Assembly (NCBI GenBank): GCA_018389105.1
Contig: JACATO010001069.1
Span: 248,001 to 312,000 of the forward strand
DNA from: Nautilus pompilius
Taxonomy: Eukaryota > Mollusca > Cephalopoda > Nautilida > Nautilidae
Direction of reading: 5' to 3'
DNA: 64,000 nt
The translations under genes and the position numbers were made by a program. The notes under the pieces are model-generated. The model did not search any database and had not been told where the DNA came from. It saw nothing but the letters and a program-made list of their open reading frames with translations. Below are positions 12,301 through 24,900 of this stretch, in pieces. Every line of letters starts with the position of its first letter. Within the stretch, counting starts at the first letter, position 1.

Positions 12301-15300
12301 GAAATCAAAGAGTGTAGTAATAATGCTCTTGCTTCTCTCTTACACGACCCGTGCCCGAAAATCGATTTCTATTTCGGGAGGCGAATACTGAAGTCTCCCT
12401 CATCTATTTCGGTTTTTTTCTCTTTCAGAAATGAAGGTTTTTGTTGTTCTGTTGTTGTTGTTGTTGTTGTTGTTGTTGTATAAGTCGGTGTTACTGTCTC
12501 TGCTGTACTTGTTTTCTCCTTACTGCTGATATTATGTTTGCCGGTTGGTTTCTTACTCCATTGTTGTTGAGAGACGAATACCAAGCAGACTTGCTGGCCC
12601 ACCAAGCTAGGAGGGCAACGACGGGTATGCAGACTACCCGCCCTAACTTTGGCAAAATATACTCCCAATACTGTGACAATGATGTTGGTCCGTACCCGGG
12701 AAAGCGTACGCGATGTTTTGTAATCTAATTTGTACTGTCATATTAGCTACTGAGTTCCTGAAGTTACCGGGATAGAAGTTAGTCTTCGCCATGTGTGGTT
12801 TGCTTGTTTCACGACGGGACAGGCTGACACGTGCCCCCCTCCTCCAGAAGAGCTGGCCTCGCAGGCTACGTTGTGGATCATCTCAACAGGAGCTGTTACC
12901 TGGACAGGCCCCGCTGCCGTCTGTGCCGCTCGCGAACGAGTTCAACCGTAAGCAGTTCGTTTCGAAGCAGCAATGAAAGGAAACAAATACCTAGAGTATT
13001 CGGAACATGATTGATGTTCATTCTCAACAAAATAAAACCTATTAACCAATGCTATCTTTATCCTTTCCTAAACTGGGTGGTTGCTCTTTGTGGGAGAATG
13101 AACCACCCCAGGTACCCTGGCCATTAAGGTTCGTCGTTTTCCTGCAGTATTGTTCCTTACGTTCACCGCTGGTTTGTTCTATTATATTTTTCTTTTTCTT
13201 TTTTACTTTTTAATTACTATTATATGCGGATTAGTTGTACAGCGGCTTTACGATGTTAAAACCCTGTAACTTCACCACAGAGAAGACCGCCGAGATAGTT
13301 GTGACAGCGCCAGTATTGCTTAGTTATACGTATAGATGAGGCTACAGCGGACTTTACGATGTGTTCTCTTATGACTTTAGATCAAACAGCCGGCAGACTT
13401 TGTTGCTGTTGTTTCTGCACTTGGATTTTCGCTGATTAGCTCAGTTTTCTGCCTGAGTGGCTGCCCTCCGCCCCTGACACGAGAGAGATCACACGAAGAC
13501 TCCTCGGTCGTTTCCATTGACAGGAATTCGCCCTCTTTTTCTCGCTGGCTCTGGTTTTAGGGTTCCGCACTAACTAATAATTTTGAGAAATGTACTGACG
13601 GTATCCGATCAGATCATCTGAGACTTGGGTAATAAAACACACTCCCTTTTCTTTTACGTTGAATATTCGGTTAATTATTGTTGTGTTTTTATCTGACGTC
13701 ATGAAAAGTTGGAAGAGTTTTTTCTTTCTATTTAAAACTGCAACAACTTCACAGCTTCCTACTGATCCGCCATTTTATTGATTCGCTTAGCTTTTCATCT
13801 AAATACTGTCGCTAACGTTTCTACCCGTAACATTCTAATAAATATTGGCATCTTCTAGAAACTTTGCGCTTAAAACCTCATCAATAATATTTATTACGTT
13901 AAAAAGCAGATATCGGCTTGCAGCCAAATCTGGAAGGCGGAGCACTAGAGACTTTTAAAATCTCAGATGTTGAATCATATAAAAGCACCGGAGTCCATTT
14001 TCTAAACTCTTTAGGAAAAAAATAAACGCACTTAACACTTATTTCTTTCTCTTCTCTAACTAATATCACATAAGCAACCGTCAGATACTTTATTAATGTT
14101 TCACAAGACACCTTAGCGCCAACCATCTCCGTTTCTTCCTTCGAAAATTCTAAACCCGTCATCTCTACCGTTAAGCCAGGTTTTCTCAAAGAATTTTTTA
14201 AAAAAAAAAACTACTTTTATTTAGCTGACACATTCCACATCCTTTTATTCCGAGAATTACTGACGGGTTTCTAGAAGATTTTTTAACTGATAACCTCTGA
14301 TATTCTTTTTAAAAACAGGGAAAAAAAGAATTTCTTACTCTTCATATAAACAACAGAAGTTCTATGCTGTTTGTATCGTATTTTTCCAAATAGCTTATTT
14401 CAGGCGCCGTCAGTAGCTTACACAAGAATTCCTAGAGAAGAATACGTGGCATCAATACGATTCCTATTAACATGCAAAAACAGGGAAGGTTTGTAAAGTG
14501 TTTTAGCCTTCACTCGGTGATAGTTGTTAGAATATTCTTTATTAAAGAACTCCACGTGATCGCATGACTTCCACCAGTCTCGTCAAAGAGTGTTGGAACG
14601 CCAACTTTTTTCCACTAGCCTGCGATATCGATTTCCTGTGGTCGAAATATGTAAAACAAGCTTAGGTTTACAATCACACCTCTCTAAACTTGCTTCTTTT
14701 GTAAAGCTGTTATTTTATTTTTCTACGTTTAAGGTTTGATAATATCATGAAGAATTATTGGCAGCGGATGAAATGCCATCTTTACTTCTTTAATGACTGC
14801 GGAGTTTGCATGACGTTGATATCTTACAAATGATGTCCGGTAAACACCGCGTGAGGGCAGCCTTTAAGGCAATGATTAAAAATAAAATTTCCCTGCATTG
14901 TTTGCGACACTAGATGGTTTTTCGAAGTCCAAATTTCGGGAGAAGATTCTTACAAGCCAAACTTGACCGGAACCCATTATGAACATTGTCATCTGTGAGC
15001 TATTCAGTGATGATTATTGTTTTTTGTTTCTTTCGCGCCGTCGAAGCCGTCAGAAATTGTAAGAGCTTGGCAGATGCACTGTCGGTGGGTGAGGCAGCTG
15101 CAAGTGCAAGGCGTGGTCCATCGTGAATCAACAGCAAAGCATTGTAGAACAGTCGTATATTGTGCATATGCAGGTGTGTTTCTCTTTACTTTGCGTTTCT
15201 TTTATCTTTTTAAAAATAATTTGATTTTTTAAATTATTTTCCTGGAAAAACAGTTAATGAGCATTTACTAAATAGATGAATCAGATCTTCACCTCGGTCA

Positions 15301-15404
15301 GTAAATCACCATCGACAAAAATTGTTTACTGGTTATTTTTTTTTAAAGTTTCAGAAGTGAGCAAAACAAAGATTCCTGATAAACTCCTGACTTTGGAGGA
15401 ACTA
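9311..15404. other. No recognisable gene
   Basis: Non-coding DNA with one microsatellite (listed separately) and GC-richer islands at about 11915-12280 and 12780-12980 that hold no recognisable exon. The longest unexplained frames, 96 codons at 13899-14189 (-) and 120 codons at 9210-9572 (-), match nothing I know and show no gene-like context. Confidence 0.5.
12441..12479. repeat. (GTT)n microsatellite
   Basis: About ten GTT units in a row, with one interruption at the left. Frames through it give poly-Cys/Val or poly-Thr and are not coding. Confidence 0.95.
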
Positions 15405-15625
15405 AAAGGGAGACAACCCTGGTGTAGAAAGTGTTGTGCCGCGGTTGTCCACTAGGAAGCAATACCATCCTGATGTCAGGTGGGGGCTCTGCCATTTCCG
15501 ACTTCAGCAAAGAAACCCTTACTAGAACTTTTCATTTTTAAGATGCGGGAGGAAACTCACAAAAGGCCGGCTGGTGAAGAAGAGCGAGAAAGAAGAAACC
15601 ACGCCAAACGGAGCTCCGTCATCTG
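15405..15625 (-). repeat. tRNA-derived SINE copy 2
   Basis: The best-preserved body of the SINE family. It opens with GGGAGACAACCCTGGTGTAG (15410), continues through GTTGTGCCGCGGTTGTCCAC (15432) and the CATTTTTAAGATGCGGGAGG central domain (15533). It ends in the block GGCCGGCTGGTGAAGAAGAG (15568-15587) and AAACCACGCCAAACGGAG. The reverse tRNA head seen at 7.7 and 56.6 kb is missing or cut short here. Element direction is minus by comparison with the copy at 56.4 kb. The region just to the left (15360-15404, ATTCCTGATAAACTCCTGAC) may be its 3' tail. Confidence 0.7.
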
Positions 15626-17149
15626 TTTTAAAACACGGCTTCCATGTTCGTAAATGAAACTTGGTTCTCAGTGCCCAAGCTTATCACTTTAAAGACCGGC
15701 AGATTGATTGTTATATCCTCTGTGAGTGGACGGCCTGTCCACGTCTGCCCGAAACACATAGGTGCGCGCCAATCATCAACAGATTTATCGGAAATACCGG
15801 CTTCCACGTAGCCACGATCGATTTTCTATTTAACGTTGTTTTCTCTTTAGGAAAGAGTTAGAAGAAATTAGCTTAATCGGAAACCGCTGCAAATTCAAAG
15901 TTGCTGCAATTCGACATCAGCAACACAGCTGTCTCCAAGGCAACCACGGTATGTGAAAGACGGAAGAAAATCAATGCTACCAAATTCTGATGGAGGGAAA
16001 TGCCGAGCTAAATCAGAAGGCGACGAGGTTGCAATTTGCAATGGCTAATTCGATTTCCAATCCATCGGCAGGTTTGTTTCCAGACAGTTCTGTCGGTGCT
16101 TTTATCACGCATTTCTTGCATCAGGTTTGAGTTGGCTTCGTTTAGCTTTACGGAAAGAAAATATTTTTGGCTTAGAATTCAGAAGTTGCAAGGAAAATCG
16201 AATTTCCATTTGTTTATTTATTTAATGATATTTCTCTTATATAGTTACTTTTTTTACAAAGCCATAAAACTGCATAAGGGACACGGTAAATTAACGCGGA
16301 ATTTATGGTTTCAGAGAGAGAACAGTTTCATGAATTATGACAAGAATTGTAAATTAAGATCTCGGTTTTATTTTTCATTCAAAAGCTGAGCAAAATTTAA
16401 TGTAAGTCTATAAAATAAAATAACGAAAAATGTTCAATATACTTTTTTTTTAAATATCCTTTTGTGGTGGCGTGCGTGAGTGGTTCAGTATACTTAGCCA
16501 ACATCATGCTTAATTTTTTACTTAGGCACTGCAGCAATTTGCAGAATAAAGAAGAACTAATACCGTCACCGTCTTGTTTAAAACAAACACACATAAGACA
16601 CACGCAATATCATGGCTTCCGGGTCGCCCCCGCGCTCTGGTGGATATTCCCCCCGAGAGATTGTTTGTGGATAGCAGTCCGCTAATATAATCACCGAGGG
16701 GAACTCCTGTCTCCTTCGCATCGCGCCGACTCAAAATCCAGGCGTAAGATGACAACCAGTCTTGTCGAGTGCAACGCGTTCTCGCCCCCAGCCCAGTTCG
16801 GAGCTGTAACGAGTAATCGCCAACCAAAGGCACGCGTCAGTTCCCGTCTGGTTGTGCGGGTTAGGGTTGTTTGAAAAGTCCTTCCAAGAAACCTTTCATC
16901 GTAGAATTTTGCTACAAGCCTTCGGCGTCTTTGTATCGTCTCCACATTTCCATACATATCTTTATTGGGCGCTGTTCTGGAAAAGCATTAGGAACGCATC
17001 ACGATTTGGCTATCATTTAACTCAGCCATATATGAGATAATTTCATTTCTTGAAGATAATCAACATTTTCGGCGTAAAAATAAATTATTTTTGGTTAGTT
17101 CCTTTGGGTGTGCACTTGTCGGCCACCAGTCGCTCTGTATACCATGACT
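15626..17149. other. No recognisable feature
   Basis: Non-coding. The 117-codon frame at 16036-16389 (+) is AT-rich with hydrophobic runs and looks like chance; no family was recognised. A GC-richer patch at about 16600-16870 carries no supported exon. Confidence 0.45.
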
Positions 17150-17690
17150 AAGATACTGGCAGCAGCAGCAGCACCAAAGATGGACCTAGGCGTATTCAAC
17201 CTTCTGTTATCGAGTAGTATCAGATACGGTCAGGTGTGCAACCGATAATGAACTGCGAATCACCGCGTTAGTAAGTGTAGTAAGACGAGTCCACTAGTGT
17301 GTCCAGTCACCTCCATCAGACGGCTGAGAACGGTGTGGCAGCCTCGCCATCCCCACCCAGGCACTTCGCTGCAATTTGCACAGGTGTATGTTCATCATCG
17401 CAGATTTTGAACGTATGCCTTTTTTTAAAGACAATTCACAATCCAGTCTCTTAGAGCACTGTAGACCTCATGGTATGGGCTGTTGTGGACATTGTCCATC
17501 CATATGTGGACAATATTCTGCGCCCAATTTTCCTTTTTCTACCATAGTCGACATGGTTTAGCAGAACAATACCTGTCGGCTCCCCACCATAAACTCAACA
17601 ATGTTTAATACTTGACTGGTCTGCCCGCCACACCTCGTGGTCCGAACCCTAAAGATTCCGCTCATTGTTAAGAATGTATGCATTCCTTCG
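17150..17690 (+). mobile_element. Decayed Tc1-like transposase remnant
   Basis: Pieces of a Tc1-type transposase can be read on the + strand in shifting frames. Around 17320-17370 a frame reads RRLRTVWQPRHPHPGTSL, resembling the linker between DNA-binding and catalytic domains in invertebrate Tc1 proteins (RRPHPGTSL). Around 17485-17530 DIVHPYVDNILRP resembles the block before the second catalytic Asp. Around 17610-17635 LDWSARH resembles the LDWPARSPDLNPIE block. Several frame breaks and lost catalytic residues make it a dead copy. A short CAG run (17159-17173) lies at its left edge. No inverted repeats were found, so the ends are approximate. Confidence 0.5.
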
Positions 17691-19882
17691 ATATTCAATA
17701 TTCACGGTAATGGTAAAGTATTTAATATCGAAAATGTTCCAGCTAGTACAAAGATGTCAAAATCTGCAAAAATTAATTGTGCTCTCGACAAGAAATTATT
17801 TTACTGACTCCAAATGAAAAACCAAAAGATGCCATCTTACATAGCATCTATAATAGATTCACTCTCCTCCTTCATCTTTAATGTGGTGTAAATTCCGTGT
17901 GAAGACGATGTTTTGGTTCTTACAAGCAGTAAGTAAAGAAGTAGTTTCGGTTTGTTTTCCAGTAACAAGATTGAAAGATAATGTTGTGCAGTTAGCACAG
18001 TAGTAGCTAAAAGGGCGCAGAAGTTTATCACTAGTCGTGCTTGCAGTTCCCATTTAAAGCGCTGCTGAATCCATTCACTGAAAAAGTTAATTTTGGGGTC
18101 CTCCATCCCGCGTCAAATATTTTCGGTTTTTTCTTCATTAAAATTCTAAAATGCCCGACCGTTTTTGTTTTGTTTTGTTTTGTGCCATTGCTATTTTCGC
18201 CTTTTAGACCGCTCTGATTTACTCTTTCTGTTAGACCAAACTTCTGTTCTAGACCAATTTGAAGAAAGACGATGGAAAGGTGCCTAAATTGATTAACCAT
18301 AGTTTAGAAGTAATCGATGCCAACGAAAAGGAGAATGTCCAGGAATGCCCTGGAGAGGAAACAAACCATTCTGAGTCGGCGACTAACCACTTTGATAAAA
18401 CTAATGAAACATATTGAAGCTGACAAGGTTTTGGGTTTTGAGTTTTGCATATCAACGATGAAAGAACACACCTCGAGATGGCGTGCCGAACGGGCTGGGG
18501 AGAGACCGGAGATTAGAAATGGATCTTAAATCTCTCATAACTGAGTGCTTTACCAGATTTCACCAAAATTGAAACGAAGATCGACACCATAATCAGGATT
18601 TATCCTGTCTCACTGCATTGCGTTAATTACTGTAGCAAGAACGCACGTAACATCAGCAGCACCTGCCTACTCGATTAGAGTTCTGGGGACATCAGAACTT
18701 GTGCATAATGAAAATTAGACTTATCGGTGTCGCAGTTGACACCGAATGCTGACGTGATAATGGTACTGATAATATTGTTTTTCCCAAGTATACTTTCATT
18801 ATGGTATGCAAAATCTTGAAAATCTGAAGAAAGATCAGTGAACTGGGTTATTATCCACACAAAAAGCTATCCTGCAGTATGATATCGGCGCTCCACTTCA
18901 TTGCTGTAAAAAAATAACTAACCTGTCCGTGCCTATTAAACGTCTGGCCTGAAAATTCAGTGAAGTAGCGACTCGACAACTACTAGACTGCTGTAATGGG
19001 TTAGCCTTTCTCTCCACTCGCCATCTCTAAAATAGTCCCGATAACTGGGCGCCGAGGCAATCAAAAGTTCAAGTTGGAAATAAATGGACTTGGTAACTAT
19101 CCCTCATCAAGCCTACTCTTTTCCGGCTACTCGGGCAATGAGCAGTAACTTTCTCGAAGAATCACCAGCGGAAGTTATTACCTTTCAGGAATTCTGATTA
19201 GCGTTTCTTTGAATTATTTAGCGTTTTCTTCTCATTGCCTATCAGCTTAATTTCGTTGCGTAAATGCAAAAGAGTTTGGAACACCTGGCGGTCGATCGTA
19301 AAACTAAATTCTTGCCAATCTTCAGGAAATGTTGATAATGAATGGCTTTATAATTATGTTTGATTGATTGATAACAAATAATATTCGTTTACTCTGGAAA
19401 AATTTTTTTTTTATTTTTCGAGTTGAATTAGATTGCTCATTACTCGAATTCTCAAATAACGATATTATTTATCGACAAGGAAGATTTGATTATACATTGC
19501 GCCTCACAAATGATTCTTAGCAAAATTCATGCGCCTTGTGAAACTTAATTCTTTGCTTTAAAGGTCTGGTTACTGTGAATTTGTCAGAGATTTTTGTACA
19601 TTATACAATCAAGCTACGCGAATTACCACGGTACAGTTTCTTAACCGAATCAGCCTGTAACGAGACCGATCGGTAAAATCCGGCCAGTCTAAACATCTGC
19701 ACGAGAACTGAATGAAAGATTCTATTTTTATTTAGCAGCAAGTAATTAATTATAAGAGCTTGCCATTACTTTATTTAATCCGTCGACCTGGAGATCGTAT
19801 TAACAGAAACCAACTCTGGAGTGAATTCTTTTTTGGGTGGTTTTAACATCTGTATTTAGCAGCGCCGCTTTTAATAAGCTTG

Positions 19883-19975
19883 GGTGTGCGTGCGGTGTGT
19901 GTGTGCGTGCGGTGTGTGTGTGTGGTGTGTGTGTGTGTGTGTGGTGTGTGTGTGTGTGTGTGTTGTGTTGTGTGT
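19883..19975. repeat. (GT)n microsatellite, interrupted
   Basis: About 90 bp of GT dinucleotides broken by GCGTGCG and GGTG variants. Frames on both strands give Val-Cys or His-Thr runs and are artefacts. Confidence 0.97.
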
Positions 19976-22109
19976 CGAATACACGCACGGTTCCTAATTG
20001 GCTCCATAAGACTGAAATGGTGACTCGGCTGCAAATGTTTCTGTTGGCCAGGTTTGTTGTACTGGCCAATCTGTCAACGTTCCATGGTCAAGCCGGTGAT
20101 ATACCGCTCGCGAAGCCTCGTCTTTTATACGCTAAATAAAATTAGCGTATACCTTGAGAGTTATTCGCTTTTATATATGTAAAAAAGATAATATATGTAA
20201 AGCTGTTTTTCCTATATTAATGGGGAAAAAATTGATAAACAGTTTGTACAGATTACTGTGAGTTGTTTCCTTTTATTATTGAAAACATAAAATGAATGCA
20301 ATTAATAAATGTAGAAAAAATATATTTTATGGTGGGGAGCTGATAAATATAAATGGAGTGTATAAATAGCACGATTTCTTCTCCTTTATTGTAAAAACAA
20401 AGATTTTTTTTAAACATTTAATTAAAAGTTGCATATTAATAGGCTACATATCTATTACGTATCGCTTCCTAAAGAACGCAGTATAAAATTTTCTACGCAT
20501 AATTATATTAATCTTTCCTTATCTGTAACTTTAAGAAAATTTGAATTTTTATTGAAAAATTGCTGTTTTTTGTCGTTTATAAATCCAAATTATTGTTGTT
20601 GTCTTGGTTGTTTTTGTTTTTGTATTATTTTATCTTTGTATCGGTAATAATCATTTCTACATTCGCTCACCCTTACACCTCCAATACAAGTCACACAAAA
20701 AGGCTTTTTGTCCATCTCCGCCGATGAATCCCTGTTGGATCTGATATCTCATGGTTTTCGACGTCTTTGTTCTATTATCTCTTGTTTAACTGAAAAATAC
20801 AAGTTCTAACAATCGTTACAGGCGATAATTCCTCTTTACAAACTTGGGTAATCAATAGTTTTGATGGGTATTTGCGTTCGTTTCAATATTTCTTTCGTTT
20901 TCCTAAAATATTCAGTGATCTGAGAACAACAAGATTGGTTAGATTGGAGATTCAATCGGTGAAAGACAGGCTATACGAACTGGATAAGATGGATGGTCAG
21001 GGTGGCTCAGTGCTGCTGCGATAGACGATATATCCTCGCAGTGAAGAATAACGATCAAAGGTCGCCATACTTGTGGCGAAGATAAAACCATCGGAGAAAC
21101 GAGTGGATTAGTTTCGTCTTAACAGAAGGGAACGTGATTTATAATAACAGAATAAATAACTTAGGTCTTGTCCCTTTAAGAAGCTAGCGAAGAATAACAC
21201 TACCAATGTCAATACTGTAGTGTGCGAATATAATAATGGACGGACTCGCAAAATGAAAATCTAGTGTTTAATCTATACAAATGAAATAAAAGTCCGTTCT
21301 TTGCGTTCAGACATTTATCAAGGATGACGTTAAACGAACGTCAACATGCATACGGTGAAAATCAATGGGTGCTAGACCTGTTGTCTAGTTATCCTAACGT
21401 GAAGGAAGAGAAAATTAAAGTCTATTTTAATAAGAGTCGATTTTCAGCCAGCTGACGGCGAGGACGGGGATAGATGGTTCATTTGTAGGTTGTCATTAAA
21501 ATAATTGCAAACAAATTTGAAGGCTGGAAAATTTTGAAATGATATTTATACCAATAAATTTATTGAATGTTTCTTTATGTTTTTAACAGATAGTTAAAAG
21601 TTAAATACGAAACATTTTTAAGAGAAAAACAACCGTTTAAAATGAATTGCAAATCGCAAATATCTAACAAAAGTTTAGAACAAAGTTTATTATAATGATA
21701 GATTAATCTCAAATGTTCCTTTTTGACGTATATAGGCTAAATTAGGTAGTTCTAACCATCGTAAATATTCAGAATAATCGCTGGAATTACTCTGGAAAAT
21801 GGGATACTTTCCTCACTGCTATACTTTTTCTAATCATCACTCCACGTCTGTTTGCAACAAGACTGATTAATTGCCATCTCAAAGCCAAAAAAATAAATAA
21901 TTCAACAGAATGGGAAATTTTAGACAAGATTGCCGTCCGTTTGGCCTGAAAATAAATGGTGGCGTTAGATTACATTTACCAAAATGACTTAAAATCTGCT
22001 TCCGCTATGACAAAGCAATCACAAAGTATGACCATGTGTCAAATTAAATGACAATACCTTGACTAGAGGCTTGAAATCCGTACGTAAGAGATCATTTATT
22101 AGCATCCTG

Positions 22110-22112
<3 letters not shown>

Positions 22113-22204
<92 letters not shown>
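22113..22204. repeat. (CT)n microsatellite
   Basis: About 90 bp of almost pure CT with one phase slip (TCTCCTCTC near 22171). It is a homopurine-homopyrimidine mirror tract, of the kind able to form triplex DNA. Arg-Glu runs on the minus strand are artefacts. Confidence 0.97.
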
Positions 22205-22207
<3 letters not shown>

Positions 22208-24188
22208 CAATCATTACTAGCTTTTTGCATAAGATCACTGGGGAGATAGACGGTTAGGAAATTGTCAATGCAGGATAAACGAAATGTCTTGTAAAGATTT
22301 TTTGGTCACAGTGTGAGGTTTACGAAAAGAAATTCTCTTTTCCTTTATTTTGATTTTCATTTTTAATAAAATTTAAAATAAAAGATTTGCAGATGCAAAG
22401 ATTTGTAGTGCCTTCATTTGAGGTTAATATAGCCATTTAATAAGAAGCCATCAAAATTTCTCGGTATTTGAGAGATTATTTCAGTGAGTTTCCCTTTCAA
22501 AATGTGAAGCAGAACAGTCAGCGATAGAAACTATGCAAAGTCTGCGCCTGACAGGTTTGGAATGGACTATATCCTACTGATGAGGTGATTTTAAGTTGAG
22601 ACATTTTGACAGATTTACGCAAAAGTTTTAATCTTATTGATTTTTTTTTAGTCGTGCAGCAGTAAAAAAGAATAATGTATGAATATTTTTGCTTGCTTGT
22701 TGTAAGGAGTCTTGTTTCACTGTATTACTCTATCCGACCGATTCTGATGCCTGACAATGATTTCCAAAGGCATGCAAGCATTTCCTTCTAGCGATATAAC
22801 ACGACACTTGTCAAAGCGAGGTAACTGGCCATTATCCGTAGTCGTATTTAAAATTGATTGGGTTCGATTCTCACTAGAAACGAGATGGTTTGGCGACTTT
22901 CCGTCGTCGCAGTTTTCATTGGATTTCTGAAATGGAATTATACACGTTGGGGTTACTCGATTTTTCTGCCATATCTAAGCATAGGATGGGAGTATTGTAA
23001 ACCTATGCACATGCGCAAAGTACTTCCCTTCCGGAAGTTTTCAGAAACTAAGAAATCTGTCTAACGGTTAACGTTACAGAGATGCTTTGTTTCTTGTAAT
23101 ATGCTGATTTGTTTTGTTTTCTTTTAATTTGTGTTCATTGTCCAACAATATAAATTTGTTTTCTAACGATTTCAAAGTATAAATAAATTCAAAATACCCT
23201 TTATGAGTCGGCACTAATATAACAATCTTGGATTTCATGGAGCTATTGCGAAATCATTGGTCTGATAGCGAGGAAAATTTTGATGACCGATCACTCATAG
23301 TATTTATATAATTAGCTAAATTTGATAGTAAAGGCGTGAAAATGAAAGCTAATTTTATGGTAGTTTTACAGGCGAAATTTAAAGATGTACTCACTACCAG
23401 TTCAGATGATATTTGTTTAGTTCCGGGAAAGCATTACAACAAGTATGAAGTTTGTGCATCTCTTTGACTTGTATTTTTCAATATCATCAACCTCTGGATT
23501 TAGGATGGCTTGACCAGTTTAAAACAGTGTCTTGGCGATTATGTACATCAACTTCTCGTGTCGAGCACAAATGTTTTGATAACCGTGTGCAGGACCCCTT
23601 GTCAAGCTTTTAAGAAAATACTTATTAATTAATGCTTTGAGCCCTCTTTCTGAAACAGCACACGTGAGATCTATAGAAGAGGCTTTTCTTCATTTCTTTG
23701 CATGAAACGGAATTTCCCAATTTAATGATAATACAGAATTTCTTTTTATCTTGGTCAACAAAATTTTTTTAAAGTCTAATTGTAACAAATATCAAGGCAC
23801 GTGCGACGTCAAGCCTGTTACCTCTTTACTTATCTATTTTTGTTTTTGTATTTTCCTATTATCTCGCGTCGACTCCACTAAATTACTGAAGACGCAAAAA
23901 ACTTGGATAAAGGGTCGAAACTTATGTCTCTCCGTTACTTGTAGTAACATAGTCGGCTGATAAGACGAAGGCCGCTTCGCCGATCTTTTCCGCCGACGTT
24001 AGTGGAAACAGACCTGAGGCGTCACTGTTCAAATGCCTCTGGTTTATTTTGAATCCACAAACTGGTATTATCGCCTGGTTGGTTGTCGACCAACTCTTTA
24101 ACGAATTCGGTTAGTCTAAAAAAATTCTCCGCGACTTCAGAACCTGAAGAGAAATCCTTTCATTGCTTGTCCGGTCTCCGGTTATTAA

Positions 24189-24207
24189 ATATATATATAT
24201 ATATATT
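24189..24207. repeat. (AT)n microsatellite
   Basis: About nine AT units, a short simple repeat. Confidence 0.9.
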
Positions 24208-24589
24208 TCTCGTGACATCCGCTGACCCTGGAGTTGGACGGTTTCGCGTTGACCACGAAGTAAATACCTCGTTAGCAAGCACAGAGAGAGAACCTGGTGG
24301 GATTATCATACACTGCTAATCTCTCTCGCATCTATCGCAGACACCTGACTTGTTCTCTTTTTTTCTTTAGTCAAATAAATTTCGGAAATGTCCAAAACAA
24401 ACCACAATGAAGCCAGGTTTTTTGGCATATTTTGTTGATATTCATTATTTTTATACTTTGTATATTGTTTTATTTTCTTACTTCTACATTCACTTTGTTT
24501 AAATTTTGATTTAATGAAAATAAATCAATTTTAGAATAAACCACGTACGAATACAATGATAGAAACACATCAGTGAGATCGCACTGAAG

Positions 24590-24900
24590 CCAGTCATCTA
24601 TACACACCACGGTCTGGTCCAGCTGCCTTCATGTCCTGGTAATGGTTTAGTTAAATTTCTTGTTGGCGTGATGTGGAATGGTTTTCTCTCAGCTCATAAT
24701 CTAGATGCTTCTATAGTTGGTCAGGCATATTTATATCAGGTCCTTGAGGTATCCTTGGAAGAATATGAATGCTTTGTTTTCTCTTCCAAGCTGTGGTTAC
24801 ACAAAAGGTGTGGCATGTAGCGCCATTTTCCTGAAGAATATGGCCATCAAACCTCAATATGCATTATTGGTACACTGGTAGACACGTCTTTAAAACGACA
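24590..24900 (-). mobile_element. Decayed Tc1-like transposase remnant
   Basis: Read on the minus strand, 24850-24680 gives ILQENGATCHTFCVTTAW, followed by an ILPRIPQGPDI block and KHLDYELREN. This lines up with the Tc1 catalytic region (FQQDNATCHKA... LPWPPRSPDLNPIENVWDHLE). The second catalytic Asp is replaced by Glu (QEN for QDN), and the final Glu block is damaged (DINMPDQ), with a stop after it. No inverted repeats were found, so the ends are estimates. It is a different Tc1 lineage from those in the calmodulin intron, to judge by the ATCHT motif, and an old dead copy. Confidence 0.6.

Larger units (their letters stand above)
17691..24589. other. Non-coding, microsatellite-rich stretch
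   Basis: No gene recognised. It contains a long GT repeat, a long CT repeat and a short AT repeat, listed separately. The remaining DNA is strongly AT-rich with short open frames only. Confidence 0.5.

Noticed and set aside
13899-14189. 96-codon minus-strand frame as a possible small gene
   Set aside because: No homology, no splice or promoter context, and ordinary AT-rich composition; a frame of this length is expected by chance.
16036-16389. 117-codon plus-strand frame with hydrophobic runs
   Set aside because: The hydrophobic and Phe-rich content follows from T-rich DNA. No family resemblance and no conserved exon borders.
19800-20139. His-Thr and Val-Cys rich frames
   Set aside because: Produced by the GT microsatellite on both strands. 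The same applies to the Arg-Glu frames at 22019-22210 and 36873-37269 and the Val-Cys frame at 59299-59487.
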